Below, one piece after another: positions 24,500 to 36,603 of a stretch of DNA of 64,000 bases. The stretch comes from Hyparrhenia diplandra (lineage: Eukaryota; Streptophyta; Magnoliopsida; Poales; Poaceae): the NCBI GenBank assembly GCA_015847255.1, contig JADLZK010010191.1:372001-436000 (forward strand). The letters are read 5' to 3'. A model generated the notes under the pieces. That model was not told the DNA's origin. It saw nothing but the letters and a program-made list of their open reading frames with translations, and ran no database searches. Positions within the stretch are counted from its first letter, which is position 1. Each line of letters starts with the position of its first letter. The translations under genes and the position numbers were made by a program.

Positions 24500-24655
24500 A
24501 AAGGGTCTCTAGCCTAGCGGTTAGAGCACCTGAGTAGCAGCCAAGCAGGTTCGAGTTCGACTCCTGGGTGGGAGCCGGGTTAAATAGGTCCGCATGATTC
24601 AAAAAATTAATGAAAATAGGTCGAGGTTTTCCCTTTGCCAGAAAGGTGTGGTGTC
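24500..24655 (+). mobile_element. tRNA-derived SINE
   Basis: The tRNA-like 5' region has an RNA polymerase III A box, TAGCCTAGCGG (24510-24520), and a B box, GAGTTCGACTCC (24553-24564). It continues into a non-tRNA body. The spacing and the phrase 'CTAGCGGTTAGAGCACCTGAG' resemble rice OsSN/p-SINE-type elements. There is no cloverleaf, so it is not a functional tRNA gene. The 3' limit is uncertain. Confidence 0.65.
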
Positions 24656-24773
24656 TGGTTGCTCTATGGAGTAATCATCCAAACCTGAGTCCTTCAAACC
24701 GTTTGGACCAAGGTGATATGTGAAGGAATGGTTCGTTCAGCTCACTCAAGGTGGCACCAAGGAGGCCCACTCA

Positions 24774-25613
24774 CCGTGTGTGTTTGGTTGGGGTTGGGTG
24801 GGCTAGAGTGGCTCCGACCCACGTTTTGGGGACGGCTCTAACCCCTCTTTTGTTTGATTTATTTTTTCGGGTTAGGGATGGGTTCGCTCCAACACCGTTT
24901 GGTTGAGAAATATGGAATGGATGATATTTGACACCGTTAGAGCACTATTCACTAGACCCCATTTGTAAGAAATGGACCCATATGTCAACCTCTTTTTTTT
25001 TCCTTTTTCTTTCCCCCCTTTTCTTCTCCACTATATTCTTCCTCCGGTCCTCCCCACATGCTCGATCTCGCCCGGTGCCCACCTCGTTCGAGCCTCACCA
25101 GGCACCTACCATGAGTGGCCCCTGCCCACCCACCTGTTGGCCGCCGTCGATTCGCTGGCCCGCCGACCCTTCCTAGGCAAGCTCCGCCACCCTTGCGACC
25201 TCCGGCGTGGGCAAGCTCGCTAGCCATGGCGGGCGGACGCCACGCGACCCTCCTTCTTCCTCCTCCACGCAGCCCCATGGCGGGGACGCGGCTCTCACGG
25301 GCCCTACTTCCTTGGGGGACGGCGGCCCGGCGCCATGGCGGGTGGTCGCGGACCGGGATGAGTGCGGGCTCGTGGTCGGCGGACGGGACGAAGCGCCACG
25401 AGACGGACGAAGAGGCGGACCAAACGGCCACGCCTCGAACCCCTGCGTGGGTTGGCTACATCCGCCGATTTTTGACGGACGGAGCCAACCCGCATATCGA
25501 CCAATATTCTCATCCGGGTCTGCTCCAAACCCTGCTCCTCCCCATCCAAACATCCTAAAATGGGTTGGACCCATCCGGGTTGGATCTCTTCCACCAACCA
25601 CACACATGGTCAA
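24774..25613. mobile_element. Possible non-autonomous DNA transposon with GC-rich cargo
   Basis: The left side (ACCGTGTGTGTTTGGTTGG) is roughly the inverse of the right side (CCAACCACACACATGGT), and both flanks continue with GGGTTGG/CCAACCC-rich subterminal sequence. The interior 25040-25450 is GC-rich with long frames on both strands that carry no domain. No target duplication could be fixed, so the call is tentative. Confidence 0.35.
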
Positions 25614-26297
25614 TTGCAATCCAAACCTTGTGGCACATCTGGAAGGAGAGAAATGCAATAGTGTTTAACAATAGGCGAGAATCAGAGTAAGCAGTTGCAT
25701 CATCAACCAAGGATGAGTTCTCCAATTGGACAATGGCTAGGAAGCTGGGCTAATTTTGTGAGTAGTTAGCTTAAGTACCTCATAGGATAGACGAAACTTT
25801 TGTGAGTAGTTAGCTTAAGTACCTCTCGTCTCATGTTGCGGTCTGCAACATGAGATTGCGCTTCTTGCACTAATTTGATTCTAAACTCTATTTTCTCCTA
25901 ATTAATATATGCCGGGCAACTGGATCTTTCAAAAAAGAAATCTCCTAACCATATTGACGGGGTAACTAAACAATACAAAATTTACAAAGGATCAAAATAA
26001 ATTTCGGAAAGTTCTTAATAAGTGTATCGAATATAAACCTAATTACCTAAAATTACAATTTGATTCTCCTCTGTCATGTCTGGTGGTCCTCTCCCCCGCT
26101 TTCTTCTCCTGTTCTTGCACTCCTTCATTGGTGGCCCTGTTCTAACCTTTATCTGCTTTCTCAGTTGGTGGTGATTAGTCATGTCATGTGAAAAAGGCCC
26201 GCCGTTTGTGCTGTCCATCCGCGATTCCTTGCATTATTGTCCCGTGCTTTCCAGTGGATTGTACGTCGTCATTAATTTCTTTCGCTCTTCCACCTTA
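25614..26297. other. No gene seen; short internal duplication
   Basis: Mostly AT-rich. The phrase TTTTGTGAGTAGTTAGCTTAAGTACCTC occurs twice in about 80 bp (from about 25754 and 25797), a small tandem duplication. Confidence 0.6.
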
Positions 26298-27414
26298 GGG
26301 CATGTACAGCCCGTCGATATAGCCCCGTCTGTATGCTGTACATTTTGCAAATAGCCCCTGCGCGGCCAGCAGACGGCCTTCCCGTCGCCTCGCGAGACGA
26401 CGCTGTTGTCCCCTTCTCCTAGGCTGAGCAGACGGCCACAGGCGGGTTGTATGCCGTCGTCTTCTCCAGGCGACGGCACACTCGGATCCCCAGCGCCTGC
26501 GTGGAGAAGCTGCGGAGCTCACTAGAAATAGGAGGTGGCGGTGCAGTGGAGCTGCACAGTGGCAGCAGAGACAGCGGCGGCGCGGGGACCTCGATACGGC
26601 GAAGAAGAGCGGCAGACGAGCGGTACCGGAGCACCAGGGCTTCACCACAACTTCATTTTGGCCTTTTTGGGGGACGAGGAGGTCGGAGTGGTGGTGTTTG
26701 GCACCGGCGCCCGGCCTTGGGCTGACGGCAATGGCGGAAGCGTGATTCAAAATTGACGGCACCACAGTGGGTGAAACTAAGCAAGAGGTGGCTGGGAAGG
26801 GAGGTTGGGAGGTGATGAAGACCTGGGAGGCAGTGATTTGAAGGGGGTGGCCAGAGCACCATGGATTTGGCCGGCGGATGGGGCTCCTCCACCCAGCTCG
26901 GTCTGTCTCCATGGAGAAGAATGAATGGGCAGGGTGAGTTCGCGAATGGGAGAGAGAAATAGGAATAGAAAAAATGGAAAGAAAAAAAGAAAAATAAAAA
27001 AAAAAGAAAAAAAGGAAAGAAAAAGAGAAAAATCCTTAGTGAATTTAGTGATCAGAAGCAAGGAGCACTTTGTTGAAATTCGACTATCAAACATCGGCCA
27101 ACAGATAGACAGCTCAAGTAGGATATAATCGATATGGATTAAAATGTGTGTATTAAAATGTAGCTTTATTTTCTAGCAATACGGATTGTGCAATCATGTT
27201 CCTCTTAATCTTTGATAAATTTTTATCACTAACCACACAATGGTATACACAAATACATTTGTAATTGATCTTTTAAACTACACACAAAGATTAAACAACT
27301 TTTATAGACGATCTTTTCGTCTGCGTGGGTTGTATGAGTTGTCTCAGATGCCCTGTCTCAGATGCTAAAATCGAGGGTTATACTGACGGTCAAAACCGTG
27401 GGTTGTACATGCCC
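26298..27414. mobile_element. PIF/Harbinger-like TIR element, non-autonomous
   Basis: Terminal inverted repeats GGGCATGTACAGCCC (26298-26312) and GGGTTGTACATGCCC (27400-27414) match at 14 of 15 positions. They are flanked by TTA on the left and TAA on the right, close to the TWA target typical of PIF/Harbinger. The interior has GC-rich sequence (26380-26900) and a purine-rich tract (about 26944-27035) but no transposase. It may carry host sequence. Confidence 0.6.
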
Positions 27415-28544
27415 TAAATATCTTGGAGGCATGCATGCAAATGCACTAATTTCCTTGGCGGCGTCTCGGCTGAATTTTGTTTGCTCCCTTTCCAATCTCG
27501 TGTCCAGTGTCCAATCCTTCCCCATCAGGTCTCCATCTCTCAGCATTTCTTGGTGTGCTGGTCTCCCACTCGGGCTTTGTTTCTTTCCTCGACCAGTGAA
27601 CACCATAAAACGCATCATGAACAGATTGAACGGTAGTAGCGACAAGGCCATCCATTATTTGACAGTCCACCATGCGCCTCAGCATGGTGTGCCTGTTCAT
27701 TATTGCCTAGTTTTTTGTTTTTTTAAAAAAGGAAAAACGCTAGTTTTTTTCATATGTAGCTTTTTTCCTTTTGTTTGACCGTCTTTGTAAGGTAGTTTTT
27801 CAATCTAACGACTCGAAATTTAGAGTTGAGGAGAATTTGAATATATGTGATTTGAATGTATGATCACACCTCGCACCTCGATTGTCTGAGTTAGGGACTC
27901 ACTCCCTACGCTTTCTTCGTTTTTCTTGTTGCATGTCTGCGTTATATATGCTCCCACTTACCTTAAACAAATACTGGCAACACGATTTGTGTTGACAGCT
28001 GTCTCTGATATGGGTACCTAAAAAATGTGTCATGCTGCCTAGGCTCACAAGCTATCACCTGGGTAGTAGTACTGCAGCTACATGCTACATCGATCTTCCG
28101 ATGACCTTGGCTTAGAGGTTATTTTGTGGTGAAACGAATGAATATATGTTTTTACCCGAGGTTATAAGGTTCTCTCTTGGATGAGCTTTTACTAGAGCTA
28201 ACCCAAGACATCAACCACGGTCTAAACACAAGGCAATAATAGAGGCCAGGGCCAGAGGTCCGCGCGACCAGAAGGTCAAGTCGTCGGCCCCCACACATGT
28301 GCTCGTCGCTCATCAGTCACGTCTGAATATCGACACCTATGTGAGCCTCTCAGATGCCAATGATGATTTTTAAACTCGGTAGTGTGCAGTCCGCTGGAGG
28401 TTGGTCTAGGAAGTGAATTGGCCGGCGAGGCTGAGCTCTATACCCAGCCACCACCAAGCGTGCCCCCAACCAGAGCTTGAGCCTTCCATTGCCACCACCA
28501 AATCAGCACTCCGAGTCCACTACGCTATGATCTGAACCAACCAA
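27415..28544. other. No gene seen
   Basis: AT-rich with small GC-richer patches near 28250-28540; no domain recognised. The last five bases (ACCAA, 28540-28544) are the left target duplication of the solo LTR. Confidence 0.5.
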
Positions 28545-31064
28545 TGTAACATCCCAGATATTAAAAAGTAATTAAAAATTTAAATATGATCATTATCATG
28601 TGTGAATATCAAGCATCATGGCATAATGTGTTTCATGTTTCGTATATGTTATGAATATATTGCATATGTTGGTTGAGTTGAAGTTCAATTTTGAGTTGTG
28701 TTGGGAGGAATTATTAATATGACTTGTGCAAAAGTCTATTTCATAAGTTGCTACAAAGATTGTGTTTTGAAATGGTATATCTCATTGAGTTGTATGAAGT
28801 AAAAAAAAAAAAATAACAAAATAATTGAATTTCTTCTCTTTTTCTTTAACTTTCTCCTTTTCCTCCCTATCTCTCTGTTTGTCCTTTCTCTGTTTCGTGG
28901 AGCAGCAGCAGAGAGTAGTGCCAGCGCCTCCTCCTTCTCCATGCTTCTACATGTCACCTCTCCCTCCATGTGGCATGCTTTGCTTGAATTGAGTGGAAAA
29001 GTCAAATTTCTTCGTTGTGGCTCTCCCTTCTCTCTGTTCTCAGCTCTTCCTCTCTGTGTCTCTCGTTTGGAAAAGGGCAGGGACAGATCAAGCAGCAGCC
29101 GAGGGGAGCAGAGGCAGCAGCAGCCACCCTTCCTTCTCCTTTCCTTGCTGTCGGCGCCCTTCTTCCTCCCTCTCCATTCCTCCAAGAGCAGCAGCAGCCG
29201 GCCACCCTTTTCTTTCCTTCCTACAAAGTAACAGCAGCGGCTGCAGTGGTGAACTATGGCCGGGCCATCGTGGCCGCAGCAGTCAGGCCGCAGCAGGTGC
29301 TGGTAGGCCGTGGCCGAGCAAGCAGCCAACCGCGGCAAAGCCAGGCCACCCCTCCTCCTTGCTTCTTCATCGCTGAGTCGAACAGCAGCGTGAGCAGCAG
29401 TGCGGCACCATGAGCAGCGCCGCCGTCCTCACGTGGCCAGCCCTCCACGGTCCATCTCGAGCTCACCTGTGACCACCATGGAGTGCGCCTAAGCTTGGGG
29501 ATGCTCCCACGCCTCTTCCTCGCCGCCGGCAAGCGCTATGGTGGCTGGAATCCACGATTTCCCGAGCTCCTCTGCTTCAAATTCGCGCCAAGGACTTCGT
29601 GCAGGAATTCGACCCAAGGCAGGGGCCTAACTGCATAGCCATAGACTCAGGTGAATAGTGCTGCATAGTGTTTTTTTTTTTTCTTTTTCAAGAAACAGGC
29701 TGAAACTTTAGAAAATCATAGCAATTCATAGAAAAATCGTAAAATAGCAAATGAAGATGTTTTGGAATCCTTGTGAGTACCTCTATGCAGTAGATATATA
29801 AAATCATGTGCTTTAGTATAAATTGTTGATGCATGTTTAATCTAGTCTGCTTTGTGTTATTTAATAGGGCATGTTTTCTTAGTCCAAATGCAGCAAAACT
29901 TTTACAGTAAGCTTAGGTTGATGTGCATGTGCTGTGGTATAAGTTTCATGTATAATAGATGCTTATTTCTTGAGTTACTAATTTATCTTGTAATATGCTT
30001 ATTCCATGATTTTTGTAGGTTAAAATAAATATCCAATGATTATGAAACTTTCGTGTATCTATTTTATTCTAGTTGATCTTTTCAATAATACATATATGAT
30101 CTCTTAGTGATAAAAAGATTGGTGAGTGTGTTGGTTATGCAAGATGGTTAGTGAATAGAATACCCACGTATAAACTCCATGTGTATGTGTTGCTTTCTTG
30201 ATAACCACGTGATGGAGTTGTTGTTCAAGTGATTAGAATACTTTATGAAACATAGCCTAGTTGTACCGTGAAGGAAAGTTGTGTTCAGCTTTCGTAGAAG
30301 TTGTTTTAACTTCCTTTGTGCATTTGTATGCCTTTCATCATGCGTGGCATGCATTCCATCATGTTAAGCAATCCATCATTTATTACATGTAGTAAACAAG
30401 AAAGAGAAAGGTTGGAAGCCGCAACCAAGCGCGTGATTCTTTGGTCTCGTCGTAATCAAGGCAAGTGCATGACGAATCTTTGTTTGGGCTTTACGCCTAT
30501 TGTTCGAGTTTTTCTTTGCTTTCCAATGTTCAAGTATTATATATTTCTCGGGTTCAAGTTCAAGTTTCTAGTTCATGAGATTCAAGTTTCAAGGTTTCAT
30601 TTACATTCAATTCAAGTGCCGGTTTATCAGGAGGTGCAATTTGGTTCTTATATTCAAGTGCTCGTGAGTAAGTCGCTGGCCCCACTTGCTCGGCTTTTAC
30701 CGGTAAATGCTAAGGAGTATTCAAGTCTTTGTCCGTTTCGACGGAAACTACTATTCATTTGGAGTTCCAATAATTCGTTCATGAATTCTCGAAGTATATT
30801 GTTCTTAGGTTCTAAATGTACTTGCCGAAAGTGTTTTCACTCATCCTTGTTTTATTTGGTTTTTAGGTACTAAACCATCATGGCTTGCATGGGGATTTGG
30901 GGAGTAGCACCGTCATCACAAGTATTCATTTTTTGTTTACCAATGCGTATTCTTTTGCATAGTTGTTGCTCATGTAAAAAGATAAGTAGAGGTTGTTATC
31001 TGTTTTAGTCCTAGTGAATATGTGTTGAGGGTAGCCCCGGTGGTGTCTCTAGCCGGGTGTTACA
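28545..31064. mobile_element. 2.5-kb solo LTR with 5-bp target duplication
   Basis: It begins TGTAACATCCC and ends GGGTGTTACA, giving a 7-bp inverted repeat TGTAACA/TGTTACA. It is flanked on both sides by ACCAA (28540-28544 and 31065-31069). There is no internal region or second LTR, so it is a solo LTR left by intra-element recombination. The TGTAACAC/TCCC terminus is common in large grass Ty3/gypsy LTRs. Long frames inside (28751-29530) are not supported as genes. Confidence 0.92.
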
Positions 31065-31082
31065 ACCAAGAGATCAAGAAGC

Positions 31083-34000
31083 ATGAGTGTGGTGGTGACG
31101 GGTATTTGGGAAGCCTCGCCCCCAAGCTTCTTCATTTGCTCCATGGTGACTACAAGCTCCGGAAGGGCGCCGTGAAGCAGGTGGAGTCCCTCTCCCCGCG
31201 AAATGGACAGCATCAAGCCTTTCCTCCACAAGGTCTCGATGTGCCATGGGACAAGCTCGACGAGCGTGTCAAGGTGTGGGCAAGAGAGGTGAGGGAGGCC
31301 TCCTATGACATGGAGGATATCCCGACACCTTCCTCGCGTTCGTGTAGACAAGTGGCAAGCACGCCAGACTCCAGCAGACCTTATGGACAAGGTGGGTGAT
31401 CTGCTCGAGAAAGGTAAAGGCTCGCCATGATATTCCGAAAGATCAAAGACATGACGTAAGCCGCCTCGAGGAGGTAGAGGGAAGGCGTCGAGGTACAAAC
31501 TTGATGAGATTATGTGCAAGCAGTGGTACATCCACGCCAAGTATTGATCCTCGCCTCAAAGCTTTGCACAAAGAAGTGACCCAACTTATTGGTGTCGACA
31601 AGTCAAAAGGACGAGATGATATCCATGCTGAATCCATCCGAACCGGATCTCACTGTGTCCGATAAGAAGATGAAGAAGGTTTCAATTGTGGGAGTTGGAG
31701 GATTGGGTAAAACCACTCTAGCCAAAGTGGTGTATGACAGGCTTGATCCACAATTTGATCAAGGGCATTTGTTTCGGTTGGTCGCGATTATAACCAGGAA
31801 AAAGTTTTCAAGGACATCCTCTTTGATCTTGATAAGGTAAAGTATAAGGATATTCATGACACTAGAAGAGGCCTCGGAGCTCCTAATTCGTGAAGTCCGC
31901 GAATTCCTCGAGAACAAGAGGTACACATCAGCCACACTTTTTTTTTTTATAAAATATCAGCCGCACAATTCTAAATTGTAATTATAGAGTGCCTTTTAAT
32001 ATGCTGTTACTCCACTGTTACTTAGTTTTCACTGTGCTGTAGGTTATACTAAATATATGGTCTCCACATCATCTTTGATAGACTCGAACAATTCTAATTC
32101 ATAATTGACCTTACATCTTTTTACTTCTAAAACTTTAAACTTCAAAGTTGTATATGAATACCAATAACTTAAAACTTTATTGCGTATGCATAAAAAGTCA
32201 TGTATATATCAAAGGGTGTATTTAGGAAAACATTCAGTTTCATGGTTACCTTGATTTTCAGCAAGCCATTAGATGTGCAAGTTATGTAAAACGTGGCCTC
32301 AAATGTGTAGTTTTTTTCCCAAATATGCCCTTTTGTGTGGCAATTTCCATTTATATCCTAAAAGTTGTAGGTTACTTTTTTAAATTTATTTACTCTTCCG
32401 TACTTTTCATGCCAATTGGAAGTAAAAGGAATCTGAAACATGAGGACAAAAATTATTTTTTCTAGAGTGAACTTGTGTTTTATGGGTAATGCCAACTAAT
32501 TTTAATGTTAGAAAATTTCTTTGCTTTTGTAGAAGCTTCAAACATAATTACTAACTAAGGGTTATTGCACTTTCATGTGTATAGGTACTTTGTTGTTATT
32601 GATGATGTATGGAAGGTAGAGACATGGGAAACAATCAAAATGGCACTTCCCGAGAATAAGCGTGGAAGTAAGGTAATCACCACTACCGCAACTCGGTTGC
32701 CAAAGAAGCCAGTGAGGTTTTTTGCGCTAAAACCACCTTGTCCATTGATGACTCCACGAAATTATTCTATACAAGGATATTTGGTGCAAGTGGGAAGTGC
32801 CTTCATAGCCAACTAGATGACGCTTCGATAAAATTATCAAAAATGTGCTGGTATACCATTAGCAATCATCACAATGGCTAGCATGTTTGCTTGTAAAACC
32901 AGTACACATGGTCCGAGGTCTACAACTCTATTGGTTTTGACAAGTAAAAATAATAGGGAATCGAAGATACAATGACAATACTTTCATTTAGCTACTATGA
33001 TCCGCCACCACATTTGAGGACATGCTTACTATATCTATGTACATATCCTCGAAGATTATTTGATTGGAAAGGAACCTCGATATGGAAGTGGATAGCTGAA
33101 GGATTTATTGAGCAGAACAAGGGACAAGATTATTCGACATTGGTGAGAGATACTTGAACAATCTCATTGGACGTAAGCTTGATCCAGGTAGAGGAGTCAT
33201 GGGGCGGCATAGTATCACTGTCATGTTCATGATATGATTCTTGATCTGATGCGTAAGCTTTCATGTGAAGAAAACTTTATTGCTATATTAGATGACAATA
33301 TTCAAGAAACACTTGCACCTAGTAGTGTTGTTCGCCGGTTAGCCCACCAAAATAGAATGGCTGAGCACATTAGTTCTGAAACCATGATTACTGGGATACC
33401 AAAAAGTGAGATCGTGATACTGCGTTCGTGTGTTGTATTGATACCCGGGACCAGTTTTTCAGATTCAAATTATTGCGCCGTGCTAGAGCTAATAAGTTGT
33501 AGGCTTAAGGAAGGTTGCCATCTTGAGCATCTTGGTGATTTACTTCACTTGAGATATCTTAGGATACATGATTTAGACGGTGATCTTGAGCTACCAAGAG
33601 AAATAGGGAATCTAAGGTTACTGCAGGCACTTGAAGTGTCCGGAGAGTTGCCAGCAAGTATTGTCCAGCTAACACAGTTGGTTCGGCTAGATGCTGAACA
33701 AGCAAAAGCACCCCATGGGATTGGAAACATGACATCCCTAGAGGAGCTAAGAATAAATGTATATGACAATAACAAGAGTAAAAGGTTTATGAAGGCGCTC
33801 AGCAACCTGCAAGAACTGAGGATGCTCAGATTTAAGATAGAATGAGATGGGATGGACGAGAGCACCCAAAGGCATTTTGTGGAGTCCCTGCATAGTCTCA
33901 AAAATATCCAGCATCTAGCAGTGTACGGTTTGTACGGTTTGGGTGTTGATGTGGATATAGCCACGTGGGAAGCAGAAGGCTTTGTGCTCCCGCGGTCTCT

Positions 34001-34676
34001 CTGTCATTTGGATTTGTGGATTCACTTCTCTCAGCTGCCGTCATGCATTGCTCCCTCGAGTCTTCCAAACCTGTCCCACTTGAGACTGATGGTGAAGACA
34101 GTGGACGAGCAGAACATGGAAAACCTTGCTAGGTTGCCCGTACTCTGCTATCTGCAGTTGGACTTGCGTCATAAGACTATGGATGCTTACTATATTAAAA
34201 TTAATATCCAAGACAACTGCTTCCAGAAGTTGAGGTACTTCCTGATCAATAAAATGGTCCAATTTGAGCAGCCCAATGAGAAGGACGCCATGGTTTCATT
34301 GCATAGATGGAGTGGAGAAGACGCTGTGCCTTTTGGCTTCAGAAAAAGCAACGACAACGACTCCAGAAAACTTGTACCATCTGCTGTGATGCCAAATCTT
34401 GAATTCCTTACATTTTGGTTTCATCTCCCTTTGCGGGCTATAATAGATAACAATGGTGATTGTGGTAATATTGGCTTGGAATACTTGCCTTCCTTTTGGC
34501 AACTCAGGATGTGTATCGACTGTGATGGCGTGTCTGCTAAGGAGGTGGATGCTGCATTGGCTGCCCTGACAAACGCTGGCAAGGTCCATCCTAATAATCC
34601 AACGCTTGACATTACTAGAATTAATGAGGTACAACGTTCAACAAATAGATCTAGTGAAGAAAGATGTATACCTTGA
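31083..34676 (+). pseudogene. CC-NB-ARC-LRR resistance-type gene, broken
   Basis: NLRs are cytosolic immune receptors. The CC domain (Rx-N type) starts at ATG 31083 and includes LGSLAPKLLHLLHGDYKLRK and VWAREVREASYDMED. NB-ARC has P-loop GVGGLGKTT (31691-31717) and, after an intron 31921-32584, kinase-2 YFVVIDDVW (32586-32612), ITTT (RNBS-B) and CAGIPLAI (GLPL). VHDM (33225-33236) stands for MHD. LRRs follow (PREIGNLRLLQALEVSG, LEELRINVY, LPNLSHLRLM) to TGA 34674. Defects include a 1-bp shift about 20 bp after the ATG, others near 31180, 31390, 31800 and 32700-33200, and TGA 33843-33845 splitting the LRR region in one frame. The intron before kinase-2 matches related grass genes. The solo LTR ends 19 bp upstream of the ATG. 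Confidence 0.9.
31921..32584 (+). other. Intron of the NLR gene, before kinase-2
   Basis: The donor AAGAG|GTACAC and acceptor TATAG|GTACTT join the frame as ENK-R-YFVVIDDVW. AT-rich, no inserted element recognised. Confidence 0.8.
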
Positions 34677-35436
34677 GTCTCAACCACAGATCCTCAACAA
34701 TTCTTCACTGACTTGAAAGCACACAAGCATACAGCATCACCAATTGGAACCTTCAATCCTTGATTAGCCCAAAATCCCTGCTGCAGTACATCAGGTACAC
34801 AAGATTAGACTACATAGGTTCAAGTAGCAATCCACAAAGAAATCCCAAAATTGCATGAAACTGTAGTTCTGTGCAAGATGGTTGTCAGGTCACCAAATAG
34901 GAACCATGAGCCCGATAGGTCGAAGCATAGCAGAGACGCACCTTGGTCGGAGGACTGCTGGATGTGGAGGACGGCCGTGCCCCACCACCGCTCGTGGAGT
35001 CCGGCGGGAGGGCTTAGGCCGCGGCAATCGAGGGGCGTGGCAGCCGCGAGTGGTGGTGAAGGACGAGATGTAGACCGGGGCGAAGCTCCTTCATGAGGCA
35101 GGAGGGAGAGCTAGGGGCAAAAAAGCGTCGGGCACACCTGGGCGGCGCCGTCCATGGACTGGAGTGGCGGCGCCGGGGCGAGCAATGGGGCGGGGCGGCG
35201 GACGACGGATGGGCGAGAGATGGGGGCGGCGGACCTTGAGGGAGATGGGGCGGCGGCATTCCTCGATGCGGGAGGTGGGGCGGCGGGCGAGATGGGGACT
35301 GGGGGCGGCGATTGGGATTGCGGGATGTGGGGATGGGAGCGAGCGAACCAAATGGGGCCGGCCAAGATGTGGGGAAGTTTTTTTCTTTTTTTTTTTTTTC
35401 CCAGCAGAGCACTCGCGCCCACCAAATCTGAAGGCG
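34677..35436. other. GC-rich non-coding stretch, no gene seen
   Basis: Downstream of the NLR. 34900-35360 is GC-rich, with G-rich repeated words (GGGGCGGCGG, GGAGATGGGG) and long frames on both strands that look compositional. It may be the interior of the CACTA-like element whose right end is at 35820. Confidence 0.4.
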
Positions 35437-35820
35437 TTTGCCTAAAAAAAAAAAAACAAAACTGAAGGCGCCAACGCCGAAACTCGAGCGCCAACGCCGA
35501 AAACGCTGAGCTTGAACGCCAAAACGGTGAGCGAATGCCAAAACGGGTGGTGTCGTCTCAATTTTTACGTGCGCCCAACCATTTTTCTTAGCGTTTTGTA
35601 AATCCCGCCAGAATAATTAACATTGTTCTCAGGCGTTTTCTAATTTTTCCGTGGGTAATATATCACGCACGTAAAAATTATATCATTTTTCTGTGCGTTT
35701 TTAAGTTTTTTCTGTGAGTTTTCTAAAAACACTCCGGAAAAATGTGATTTTTCTGTGCGTATTGGAAAAAACACACAGTAAAAATTAAACACGCCAGAAC
35801 TAATCGATTTTCCAGTAGTG
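35437..35820. mobile_element. Right end of a CACTA-like transposon
   Basis: On the minus strand the terminus at 35820 reads CACTACTGGAAAATCGATTA, a typical CACTA (En/Spm) inverted repeat. Inside it are repeated subterminal words (GCGCCAACGCCGAAA near 35470-35500; TTTTTCTGTGCGT/AACGCACAG-type words 35680-35800). The matching left end was not found, so the element is truncated or its other end has diverged. Confidence 0.6.
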
Positions 35821-36049
35821 GTAGTGTAAAAATGGCAATGGAACGGAATCGTTAACAAAAAATTTCTATCGAAAAATAAATAAAATTGCCGGAAAGACAG
35901 GCACGTAAGAAAAAAAAAAATCGGCGACAGAAAAAAAGGCCGGAAACGGCCACGGCAGGGACCAAAAAAATTGCACAAGCACCGCTTCTGGGCCGCGTGT
36001 GCTGTCAGCGTGCGCTCGGACTGCCGCGGGGTGGTCTCGCACGGGGCTC

Positions 36050-36087
36050 GGGGACTGATTATTAATCCTGATTATTAATCAGTCCCC
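36050..36087. repeat. 17-bp inverted repeat, 4-nt loop
   Basis: GGGGACTGATTATTAAT (36050-36066) and ATTATTAATCAGTCCCC (36071-36087) pair with one mismatch around CCTG. Possibly a MITE or terminal remnant upstream of the small reading frame. Confidence 0.75.
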
Positions 36088-36233
36088 AGGAGCTAATTAG
36101 TGCAGCCCTATATATATACACACACTAAGTAATCGAAAGTTTTGAGTCTGTTGTGATGCGCGCATGCACATGGTTTGAGCAACTGGATCCTTGGATGATC
36201 CGTGACTCTCCAAGCAAGCCAGCCAGCCTCGAT

Positions 36234-36240
36234 CTATAAA
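36234..36240 (+). promoter_or_regulatory. TATA box upstream of small reading frame
   Basis: CTATAAA lies about 25-30 bp before the two candidate ATGs (36254, 36264). This is close for a TATA box, unless transcription starts within the short leader. Confidence 0.3.
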
Positions 36241-36263
36241 AGCAGCAGCATCGATGGCTGGCA

Positions 36264-36603
36264 ATGTTGCTATGCGTTGCCGTCGTGACGATGGCCGGTG
36301 GTGCCCATGCATGCCCCAGGAATCGTCACCGGCGCAGTCCACTGCATAGACGACGAGCTCAAGGAGCTCAACTCGGCTGCGCTCAAGGCTGCAGCGAACA
36401 CGACGTACGGCCAAGTCGCCGCCGCCGTCGTTCAAGGCACACGTGTGCTGCAAACCGCTCAAGGACGCCAAGGGCTGCCACTCACTGTGACTTTCGAGCC
36501 CAGATCGCCGCCGCATCCATATGTCTTGGGCAACGCGGACGGACTTCTGCATGCATCCCTGCTGATCTCTGCAACAAGAGTCAGTCCATCCTTCGTTGTA
36601 TAG
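36264..36603 (+). pseudogene. Possible small secreted protein, frameshifted
   Basis: From ATG 36264 the frame gives a hydrophobic stretch like a signal peptide (MLLCVAVVTMAGGAHA). It then turns basic. The +1 frame picks up at once as APGIVTGAVHCIDDELKELN and stays open to TAG 36601. Joining the two would need one indel near 36312, suggesting a secreted protein of about 110 residues broken by a frameshift. The 'VTGxVxC' phrase after a signal peptide is reminiscent of Ole e 1-like proteins, but this is weak. Several CATGCATG words lie around it. Confidence 0.35.

Noticed and set aside
24500..24572. tRNA gene
   Set aside because: A and B boxes are present but the acceptor and anticodon arms do not pair and the sequence continues as a SINE body.
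22248..25558. Many long GC-rich frames on both strands
   Set aside because: They overlap in several frames, are rich in Arg/Pro/Gly/Ala, show no domain, and arise because stop codons are rare at this GC content. They lie inside a retroposon and a probable TIR element.
28751..29532. Genes inside the solo LTR on both strands
   Set aside because: Overlapping frames with low-complexity composition and no domain; the LTR boundaries are firm.
35014..35541. 175-residue minus-strand Pro/Arg-rich protein
   Set aside because: Low-complexity, overlaps competing frames, and lies in the GC-rich interior of a CACTA-like element.
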